From contig JBDTSW010000052.1 in the NCBI GenBank assembly GCA_039930945.1, positions 1 to 15,753 on the forward strand: a DNA stretch of 15,753 bases, given 5' to 3'. This document shows positions 5,980 through 11,927 of this stretch, one piece after another. Positions within the stretch are counted from its first letter, which is position 1. The number at the start of each line of letters is the position of its first letter. This DNA comes from JBDTSW01 sp039930945 (GTDB lineage: Bacteria; Actinomycetota; Thermoleophilia; Solirubrobacterales; 70-9). The position numbers were made by a program, and so were the translations under genes. The notes under the pieces were generated by a model. That model made no database searches and was not told the origin of the DNA. It saw only the letters and a program-made list of their open reading frames with translations.

Positions 5980-8399
5980 TGATCGGCGACGGCGGGCCCT
6001 CGATCGAGGTCGTCGAGACGCCGGACCTCGAGCAGGCGATCCGCGATCGCAGCGGCCAGAAGCTGCCCGGCGCGCTACCGGTGTTGCCGCTGAAGGAGAT
6101 GGTCTCCTTCCCGGACACGCTGACCCCGCTCGCGGTCGGCCAGCCGCGTTCGATCAGGCTGATCGACGACGTCCTCGGCGGCGAGCGGATGATCGCGATG
6201 GTCGCCTCACGCGACCCCGAGATCGAGGAGCCCGGCCCCGACGAGATCTACGGCGTCGGCGTTGCCGGTGTGGTCGCTCGGATGCTGAAGATCCCCGACG
6301 GCACGGTCCGCATCCTCGTGCAGGGGATCGAGCGGATCAAGATCGGCGACTTCGTCGCCGAGGAGCCCTACCTGATCGCTCGCATCTCCTCGCTCCCCGA
6401 CGAGGTCGAGCCCTCGCCCGAGCTCGAGGCCCTCACCCGCAACGTGCAGACGACCTTCAGCGAGATCATCGAGCTGATCCCCTACCTGCCCGAGGAGCTC
6501 CAGCTCGCGGTCACCAACATCGATGATCCGTCGGCGCTCTCTCACATGATCGCGGGCGCACTGCGGATCTCGACCTCAGAGAAGCAGGAGCTGCTGGAGG
6601 AGGTCTCCGTCGACCGTCGCCTGCGGCGCCTCTCCGAGATCCTCGCCCGCGAGCTCGAGGTGATCCAGCTCGGCTCGAAGATCCAGTCGCAGGTCGAGTC
6701 GGAGATCGACAAGGGCCAGCGCGAGTACTACCTGCGCGAGCAGCTGAAGGCGATCCAGCAGGAGCTGGGCGAGGGCGACGAGCAGCAGGCCGAGGTCAAC
6801 GAGCTGCGCGAGCGGATCGAGGCAGCGAACCTCCCGGAGGCGGCCGGCAAGCAGGCCGACCGCGAGCTGGGACGGCTGGAGAAGCTGCCGGCTGCTGCCG
6901 CCGAGCACGGTGTGATCCGCACCTACCTGGAGTGGCTGGTGGAGCTGCCTTGGGACAAGCACACCGAGGACGACCTCGACCTGGCGCACGCTCACGAGGT
7001 GCTCGACGCCGACCACTACGACCTGGAGAAGGTCAAGGACCGGATCCTCGAGTATCTGGCCGTACGCAGCCTGACGCAACGGCCCGCCGGCTCGAAGCAG
7101 CCGGCAGGGCCCGCGAAGGGCCCGATCCTGTGCTTCGTCGGCCCGCCCGGCGTCGGCAAGACGAGCCTCGGGCGCTCGATCGCGCGCGCGCTGGGTCGCG
7201 AGTTCGAGCGGATCTCGGTCGGCGGGGTGCGCGACGAGGCGGAGATCCGCGGCCACCGCCGCACCTATGTCGGCGCCATGCCCGGGACGATCGTCCGCGC
7301 CCTGCGCGACGCCGGCTCGCGCAACCCGGTGTTCATGATCGACGAGCTGGACAAGATGGGGGCCGACTTCCGCGGCGACCCCTCCAGCGCGATGCTCGAG
7401 GTCCTCGACCCGGCGCAGAACGACTCCTTCCGCGACCACTATCTGGACCTCCCGTTCGATCTTTCCGAGGTGATGTTCATCACCACGGCGAACACCCTCG
7501 AGACGATCCCGCTGGCGCTGCGCGACCGGATGGAGGTGATCCAGCTCGCCGGCTACACCACCGACGAGAAGCTGCATATCGCCAAGCGCTACCTGGTCCC
7601 GCGCCAGGTCACCGAGAACGGCCTCAAGCGCAGCCAGGCGGCATTCTCGGACGCGGCTCTGCGCGCGATCATCGAGGAGTACACCCGCGAGGCCGGGGTG
7701 CGCAACCTCGAGCGCGAGATCGGGAGCGTCTGCCGCAAGATCGCCCGCGAGGTCGCCGAGGGCAGGATCAAGGGCAAACTGAGCGTCTCGGCGAAGCGCG
7801 CTCGCGAGCTGCTCGGCCGCCGCCGGGTGTTCGCCGAGCAGCGCCGCCGCACCAAGGACCCGGGCGTCGCCACCGGACTCGCCTGGACCCCGGTCGGCGG
7901 TGAGGTCCTGTTCATCGAGGCGACCGCGATGCCGGGGTCGGGCAAGTTGACGATCACCGGCCAGCTCGGCGACGTCATGCGCGAGTCCGCGCAGGCCGCC
8001 CTCTCCTACGTCCGCGGCCATCTCAAGCAGCTGGCGCCCGACGCTGAAGAGGATTGGCACGCGACCCACGACCTCCACATCCACGTGCCGTCCGGCGCGG
8101 TCCCCAAGGACGGCCCCTCGGCCGGGGTGGCGATGGCGGTCGCACTCGCCTCGCTGGTCTCGGCAAAGCCGGTGTCCGGCGACGTCGCGATGACCGGTGA
8201 GATCACCCTCACCGGACAGGTGCTGCCGGTGGGCGGGCTGAAGGAGAAGGCGCTGGCTGCCCAGCGGGCCGGGATCAAGCGCGTGATCGTCCCCGAGCGC
8301 AACCAGGCCGAGATCGCAGAGATCCCCGAGCACGAGCGCGGCGGGCTCGAGTTCGTCTACGTGGACCGCATCGAGAAGACGCTGGAAGCCGCGCTCTAG
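5979..8399 (+). CDS. lon: ATP-dependent protease Lon (LonA)
   Basis: The protein (806 residues) is within the normal LonA range. It is a cytosolic hexameric AAA+ protease for misfolded and regulatory proteins. Residues 35-230 form the LON substrate-binding domain (LPVLPLKEMVSFPD). Residues 230-340 are helical coiled coil (REYYLREQLKAIQQELGEGD). The AAA+ module has Walker A GPPGVGKTS (K394), Walker B FMIDELDK (D455, E456) and a sensor region ITTANTLETIPLALRDRMEV. The C-terminal protease has catalytic S714 in PKDGPSAG and K757 in GGLKEK, 43 residues apart as in E. coli Lon. The ATG at 5979 uses the last base of the hsp20 stop, and AGGGAG at 5969-5974 serves as Shine-Dalgarno. Confidence 0.98.
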   Translation: MIGDGGPSIEVVETPDLEQAIRDRSGQKLPGALPVLPLKEMVSFPDTLTPLAVGQPRSIRLIDDVLGGERMIAMVASRDPEIEEPGPDEIYGVGVAGVVARMLKIPDGTVRILVQGIERIKIGDFVAEEPYLIARISSLPDEVEPSPELEALTRNVQTTFSEIIELIPYLPEELQLAVTNIDDPSALSHMIAGALRISTSEKQELLEEVSVDRRLRRLSEILARELEVIQLGSKIQSQVESEIDKGQREYYLREQLKAIQQELGEGDEQQAEVNELRERIEAANLPEAAGKQADRELGRLEKLPAAAAEHGVIRTYLEWLVELPWDKHTEDDLDLAHAHEVLDADHYDLEKVKDRILEYLAVRSLTQRPAGSKQPAGPAKGPILCFVGPPGVGKTSLGRSIARALGREFERISVGGVRDEAEIRGHRRTYVGAMPGTIVRALRDAGSRNPVFMIDELDKMGADFRGDPSSAMLEVLDPAQNDSFRDHYLDLPFDLSEVMFITTANTLETIPLALRDRMEVIQLAGYTTDEKLHIAKRYLVPRQVTENGLKRSQAAFSDAALRAIIEEYTREAGVRNLEREIGSVCRKIAREVAEGRIKGKLSVSAKRARELLGRRRVFAEQRRRTKDPGVATGLAWTPVGGEVLFIEATAMPGSGKLTITGQLGDVMRESAQAALSYVRGHLKQLAPDAEEDWHATHDLHIHVPSGAVPKDGPSAGVAMAVALASLVSAKPVSGDVAMTGEITLTGQVLPVGGLKEKALAAQRAGIKRVIVPERNQAEIAEIPEHERGGLEFVYVDRIEKTLEAAL

Positions 8400-8402
8400 G
8401 CC

Positions 8403-8424
8403 CTCCGCGGCGGCGGAGTTCTTC
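8403..8424 (+). terminator. Candidate intrinsic terminator after lon
   Basis: CTCCGC (8403-8408), GGCG loop, GCGGAG (8413-8418), then TTCTT. The stem is short (6 bp) and the T-tract broken, so this is a weak terminator at best, but it is well placed 3 nt after the lon stop. Confidence 0.4.
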
Positions 8425-8435
8425 GCCTGGCCGGG

Positions 8436-8443
8436 TATATGCT
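8436..8443 (+). promoter_or_regulatory. -10 region TATATGCT for the membrane protein gene
   Basis: TATATG (8436-8441), or TATGCT in the alternative register, is the most AT-rich hexamer in the intergenic region. It predicts a leader of about 50 nt. No good -35 is visible. Confidence 0.4.
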
Positions 8444-8447
8444 GAAG

Positions 8448-8480
8448 GCGAGCCAAGACCACTGGACGCGAGCCAGGACC
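8448..8480. repeat. Direct repeat GCGAGCCARGACC, 20-bp period
   Basis: GCGAGCCAAGACC (8448-8460) and GCGAGCCAGGACC (8468-8480) match at 12 of 13 positions with a 20-bp period, close to two helical turns. They lie in the predicted leader of the next gene and could bind a protein or RNA factor. Confidence 0.5.
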
Positions 8481-8499
8481 CCAGAGAAAGAGGTAGGAA

Positions 8500-8934
8500 A
8501 TGGCGAGAGGGACGAGGGCTGAGAAGGCTTGGGAGACGGGCCGGTCGGCCGCCGACAACGAGTACGTGCGACGGCTGATCGACGACGAGGAGCTGCGCGA
8601 GAACCTCCAGGACGCCTACCGCTCAGCGAAGAAGGCCTACGGCCGGGTCAACAACGGCAAGGCCCCGGCAAAGGCGTTGATGGACGACCGCAAGGTCCAC
8701 AAGGAGCTTCGCAACGCCGCCGAGTCGCTGCGCGAGGCCTCCGATCAGCTCCGCGGCAAGCGCCAGAGCCACACCTTCCGCAACCTCGTCTTGGTCGCGA
8801 TCGTCGCTGCGGTGCTCGCCGTCGTCCTCAGCGAGGAGATCCGCAAGTCGGTGCTCGATCGCCTCTTCGGCGCCGAGGAGGAGTTCGAGTACACGTCCAC
8901 GACCACTGCCTCCACCGAAACCGCGTCGACCTAG
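8500..8934 (+). CDS. Single-pass membrane protein, unknown function
   Basis: The protein has 144 residues. The N-terminal 90 are helical, charged and rich in Lys/Arg/Glu (RRLIDDEELRENLQDAYRSAKKAY, ELRNAAESLREASDQLRGKRQ). Residues 94-110 form one membrane segment (FRNLVLVAIVAAVLAVVL). A short segment (SEEIRKSVLDRLFGAEEEFEY) and a Thr/Ser tail follow. The positive residues before the helix suggest the N-terminal part is cytoplasmic. The start is ATG 8500 with a purine-rich AGAGGTAGGAAA just before it. It is monocistronic and convergent with the ligase gene. No named family recognised. Confidence 0.8.
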   Translation: MARGTRAEKAWETGRSAADNEYVRRLIDDEELRENLQDAYRSAKKAYGRVNNGKAPAKALMDDRKVHKELRNAAESLREASDQLRGKRQSHTFRNLVLVAIVAAVLAVVLSEEIRKSVLDRLFGAEEEFEYTSTTTASTETAST

Positions 8935-8992
8935 CAACGTCTGGGAACTCCGCCGGCCGGCCCACGCGAGCGAGGCGCGTCGGGGGGCGGGC

Positions 8993-11053
8993 TCAGTCGC
9001 AGTCGGGGGTCTCCGCAGTGCGGCCAAACAGGGCGCAGACGCGGTCGCGGAGCTGGTTCTCGATCTCACTGAGGGAGACCGTTCGACCGCTGCTCACCCG
9101 CTGCAGCACCGACTTGACCAGCTCGTCGCGAGGCGCCAGCTCGCGCGCCCGCCGCAGCTGTGCGAGGGCCACGCCGCGCTCGTTCTTCCGAGCCGCGATG
9201 GCCCCCAGCTCCAGGCGGGGATACCAGGCAAGCGGGTTGCGCTCGAGCGCCGCCTCGAACGAGTCGCGGGCGCGCCTCTCGTCGCCCAGCCGCAACGCGA
9301 TCGTCCCGGCAATCACGTCCGGGCGGTCACTGAGGAAATTGAGGCCGCGGGCCCGGTCGAGGCGCTCGAAGGCGACCTCCGGGCCGGCCGACCAGTTCTG
9401 CGCGGCGAGCTCGACGTCGCGGGCGGCCGCCCACGGAAGCACGAAGGAGATCAGCGCTGCGGCCGCGAGGACGACGCCGGCGGCGATCGCGACCCAGCGG
9501 CCCGCGGCCGGCGACGCCGGCGCCTCGGGCTCCTGTTCGTCGTCGAGTACGTGCTCGGGGCCGGCTTCGGGCCGGACGCTGCCGGCGAGCGCCAGCCACG
9601 CGAACGCCGGCGCGCCGAGCCCGGCGAAGGCCCAGAACCAGTCGCCGGACCCGTGGGCGAACCAGTAGGCGAACGAGCCCAGCCCGGCGATCGCGACGGC
9701 GCCGGTGAGCGAGTTCCCGGCTCGCTGGCGTAACCTCAGCGCCGCCAGCGTGGCCACAATCAGGAACCCTGCGAAGAACGCTGTGCCCACCAGGCCGGTC
9801 TGAGAGACGATTCGCACCTCGACGCTGTGGGGGTACAGCGACTCCTCGCGGCTGCGCCCTTCGCGCAGGTAGTCCACGGCGAACTGTTCGATTCCGATCC
9901 CGGTAATCGGAGAGTCGGCGAACTCGTCCATAGACACGCGCCAGAAGTCGTAACGGTTGCTGCCCAGCCCGCTGGTGAAGCGGGACTCGCCGAACTCGTT
10001 CTCCTGGCCCGACTTGAAGTCGTTCCACTGGTCCCCCACCCAGGTGACGGGGTTGCCGATGACGCTGATGGCGATCACCACACCGGCGGCCGCGGCCACC
10101 AGCGCCGCCGCGCCGACGGCCCGGGCGCCGGCGCGCGACGCGCTCGGCGACAACGAGACCCTTCTCTCCACAAGGGCCCCGGCGGCGCCCAAGGCGAACA
10201 GGGCCGAAGCCGAGAGGAGGATTGCGCGCAGGGCGTCGTCGACGGCGGCGTCAATAGAGCCTCCCTCGTCGAGGGCTTTGAAAACGTCGAGCAGGGGATC
10301 CGCCGCGAGGGCCGCGGCGGCCGCGACCGGAAGGCTCCAGAGGATCAGCCGGGCACGGCCCGGGGCAAGGGCGACGAAGACCAGGGCGACCAGCGGGAAC
10401 GCGATCACCGAGCCGCGGCTCTGCGAGATGAGCGCGACCTCGAACAGGATCCCGGCCGAAGCCAGCAGCAGGCCGCGGGCGAGCCACGCCACCTCCCTTC
10501 TCGACGCGAGCACGAGCGCCGGGAAGAAGGCCGCGAGCAGCAACGCCGCCGTGGCGTTGTGGTAGCCGGTAGGGTCGGATAAGGCGCCGGCGATGAAGCC
10601 CAGGGTTGGGTCGGAGGAGGCGGCTAGGTCGGCGACGGTGATCACGGCAAGCGTCGCGAGCGCGACGCAGTAGCCGCCCAGCACGAGAGCGGCGCTGCGC
10701 GGCCGCCACGGCAGCAGGGCGAAGAGGGCGAAGGTGATCAGGTAGAGCAGCACGCGGTTGGCGCCGTCCCAGGCATCGCCCTGCACATCTGACCAGGTGA
10801 TCGAGACGAAACTCCAAACGGCGAAGGCGCCGAGCAGGGCGATGGCCGCGATCATGCCCCGCCCTGGGCTGATGCGCCCGCGGACGTGAAAGGCGAAGAC
10901 GGCGACGGCGAGCAGGCCGAGCAGGAAGAGGCCGCCCGGATACCAGGCAGTCGGCTCAAAGCCTCCCTCGACCGCCGCCCAGGCGACGAAGACGCCCGCC
11001 GCCATCAACCCCGGCCCTAGCTCGGGCCCGTACGCCGACGCACGCAGCTTCAC
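8993..11053 (-). CDS. O-antigen ligase-family (Wzy_C) membrane protein with C-terminal TPR-like region
   Basis: The protein has 686 residues. Residues 15-490 are many hydrophobic segments, consistent with about a dozen membrane spans. The Wzy_C/WaaL hallmarks are the SQSRGS motif (R213), YHN (H165) after a membrane segment, and a large outside loop with GIGIEQF and PHSVEVRIVSQTGLVG (H409). After a Pro/Glu linker (495-515) comes another membrane segment (519-542), then a soluble tail (550-686) of TPR-like helices: GTIALRLGDERRARDSFEAALERNPL, GAIAARKNERGVALAQLRRARELAP. It probably polymerises or ligates a surface polysaccharide or transfers glycan to protein; donor and acceptor are unknown. The start GTG 11053 is the only good one near the first hydrophobic segment. 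The LPXTG gene lies upstream across a terminator. Confidence 0.9.
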   Translation of the reverse strand: MKLRASAYGPELGPGLMAAGVFVAWAAVEGGFEPTAWYPGGLFLLGLLAVAVFAFHVRGRISPGRGMIAAIALLGAFAVWSFVSITWSDVQGDAWDGANRVLLYLITFALFALLPWRPRSAALVLGGYCVALATLAVITVADLAASSDPTLGFIAGALSDPTGYHNATAALLLAAFFPALVLASRREVAWLARGLLLASAGILFEVALISQSRGSVIAFPLVALVFVALAPGRARLILWSLPVAAAAALAADPLLDVFKALDEGGSIDAAVDDALRAILLSASALFALGAAGALVERRVSLSPSASRAGARAVGAAALVAAAAGVVIAISVIGNPVTWVGDQWNDFKSGQENEFGESRFTSGLGSNRYDFWRVSMDEFADSPITGIGIEQFAVDYLREGRSREESLYPHSVEVRIVSQTGLVGTAFFAGFLIVATLAALRLRQRAGNSLTGAVAIAGLGSFAYWFAHGSGDWFWAFAGLGAPAFAWLALAGSVRPEAGPEHVLDDEQEPEAPASPAAGRWVAIAAGVVLAAAALISFVLPWAAARDVELAAQNWSAGPEVAFERLDRARGLNFLSDRPDVIAGTIALRLGDERRARDSFEAALERNPLAWYPRLELGAIAARKNERGVALAQLRRARELAPRDELVKSVLQRVSSGRTVSLSEIENQLRDRVCALFGRTAETPDCD

Positions 11054-11118
11054 GCGCGCAGCTTACGGGCCTTATTCACGGTTACACTTGAAGCCGTGGG
11101 CCCGGCGAGCGCGCCGCA

Positions 11119-11151
11119 CCGCAAAAGGCCGCCGGACAACGGCCTTTGCGG
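11119..11151. terminator. Bidirectional-type hairpin after the LPXTG gene
   Basis: CCGCAAAAGGCCG (11119-11131) pairs with CGGCCTTTGCGG (11140-11151), one A bulged, 8-nt loop. Read on the minus strand, a GGCCG/CGGCC stem is followed by TTTT, the intrinsic-terminator pattern, about 21 nt after the LPXTG stop. It separates that gene from the ligase gene. The A/T tracts pair with each other, so read-through is possible. Confidence 0.6.
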
Positions 11152-11172
11152 CTTCCGCTTCGAGAAGGCTTC

Positions 11173-11490
11173 TTAGGCTTCTCTGTCGCGAACGACCAGG
11201 CGGGTGAGCGCCGTGCCTGTGGCGATCAGCAGCAGGCCAGTCCCGACTACGAGCCCGAGGTCTAGGCCGGTGAAGGGCAAGGTGCCGCTGCTCGGATCGG
11301 CCGAGGCCGCTCCCTGGCTCGGATCGGCCGAGGCCGCTCCCTGGTCGACCTGGTTGCCCACGCCGCCGCCGCCGCCAGCGTATGTCTCGATGGAAGAGCC
11401 CTGCCCGAGCGCAGATGCCGGCCCGAGGGCCATCACCGCGGCGACCGCCAAGATGCCGAGCGAGAGTTGCAGCTTTGACTTGATCATCAT
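11173..11490 (-). CDS. Small LPXTG-type cell-wall-anchored protein
   Basis: The preprotein has 105 residues. A signal peptide (MMIKSKLQLSLGILAVAAVMALGPASA, probable cleavage near residue 27) leads to a short Gly-rich exported part of about 40 residues. A sorting signal ends it: LPFTG (71-75), a hydrophobic stretch (77-98) and the charged tail RLVVRDREA. A class A-type sortase would cut between Thr and Gly and link the protein to the wall; no sortase is in the window. The mature chain contains a 9-residue tandem repeat (QGAASADPS, residues 50-58 and 59-67). The start ATG 11490 has GAAGGA at 11503-11498, 7 nt upstream, and overlaps the stop of an upstream ORF. The role of the exported stub is unknown; a glycosylated or structural wall peptide is possible. 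Confidence 0.85.
   Translation of the reverse strand: MMIKSKLQLSLGILAVAAVMALGPASALGQGSSIETYAGGGGGVGNQVDQGAASADPSQGAASADPSSGTLPFTGLDLGLVVGTGLLLIATGTALTRLVVRDREA
11290..11343. repeat. Perfect 27-bp tandem duplication inside the LPXTG gene
   Basis: Bases 11290-11316 are repeated exactly at 11317-11343, adding nine in-frame codons. Identity at the DNA level indicates a recent or slippage-prone duplication. Confidence 0.9.
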
Positions 11491-11591
11491 GCGTTAATCC
11501 TTCGTCTGAGAGAGTCGCTTGGGGGCATGTCGCCATCCCACGTTCTCGCTGTGTCGTCGCGCATCGTCGCAGAAAAGCATTCCGCTCGCAT
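11487..11591 (-). CDS. Upstream ORF (34 aa) overlapping the LPXTG start
   Basis: ATG 11591-11589 is preceded by AAGAAGGA (minus strand, 11604-11597) at 5-nt spacing. The frame runs 34 codons to TGA 11489-11487, overlapping the LPXTG ATG as ATGA, the usual arrangement for translational coupling. The peptide (MRAECFSATMRDDTARTWDG, ending RRRINA) has no signal, membrane or known domain features. It could be a leader peptide that controls LPXTG translation rather than a functional protein. The frame extends further upstream, but that part has no start signal and lies in structured RNA. The evidence is the translation signals only. Confidence 0.45.
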   Translation of the reverse strand: MRAECFSATMRDDTARTWDGDMPPSDSLRRRINA

Positions 11592-11783
11592 GAGAGTCCT
11601 TCTTACCCGGTTGGGGCAGGAGCGGAAACCCGATCTCAAAACCCAATGGCCAAGCCAACCGGCTACTGCGTTCCGGGGAACTGCTACCACCGTTTGGTGA
11701 AATCTTCGTCGCAAGCAACGAGTGGTAGGTTTTCTTACGGTTTGGCCGCCGGGCCGAAACCGTCGAAACCGTAATTGGGTCCC
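11580..11783 (-). ncRNA. Candidate structured 5' leader RNA of the LPXTG gene
   Basis: Read on the minus strand, helices occur in nested order. A closing stem ACCCAAT (11780-11774)/ATTGGGT (11647-11641) encloses four hairpins: ACGGTTT-GGCC/GGCC-AAACCGT (11763-11737, one bulge); CTACCAC/GTGGTAG (11728-11722/11690-11684) holding CGTTGC/GCGACG (11720-11707); GTTCC/GGAAC (11681-11670); and AGCC/GGCT (11664-11653). A further 8-bp stem, TTCCGCTC/GAGCGGAA (11627-11620/11587-11580), encloses the Shine-Dalgarno and start codon of the upstream ORF. This could be a riboswitch-like or protein-responsive leader. I could not match it to a known class. Helices were found by eye and chance pairing in GC-rich DNA is possible. 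Confidence 0.4.
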
Positions 11784-11927
11784 GTACTGGTCCGCTCGCA
11801 TCGCCGATCGCGGAACAGGCGCCGTCCCGGATGGCCGATTCGGATAGCGGGGAGTTAACTGGTCGGCTGCAAGCGCGCCAGCCCGTTGGCGGCGCGCGGG
11901 GGCGGTCGACGGGACCGGAGGAGGCGC
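11784..11927. other. Gene-free stretch upstream of the LPXTG leader
   Basis: This is the rest of the 436-bp gap between the LPXTG and R2lox genes, and it must hold the promoter for the leftward leader transcript. I see small palindromes (GTTAAC 11854-11859, CCGATTCGG 11835-11843, CGATCG 11804-11809) but no convincing -35/-10 pair. No terminator hairpin with a T-tract follows the R2lox stop. Confidence 0.5.

Noticed and set aside
6576..8558. Long minus-strand open frame (660 codons) across lon
   Set aside because: It is antisense to a clear lon gene. Long antisense frames are expected in GC-rich DNA, and the translation shows no domain.
11641..11783. Known c-di-GMP or c-di-AMP riboswitch upstream of the LPXTG gene
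   Set aside because: Short look-alikes exist (GGAACGCAGTAGCC, GGGACCCA on the minus strand), but the conserved core elements and their order do not fit either class by eye.
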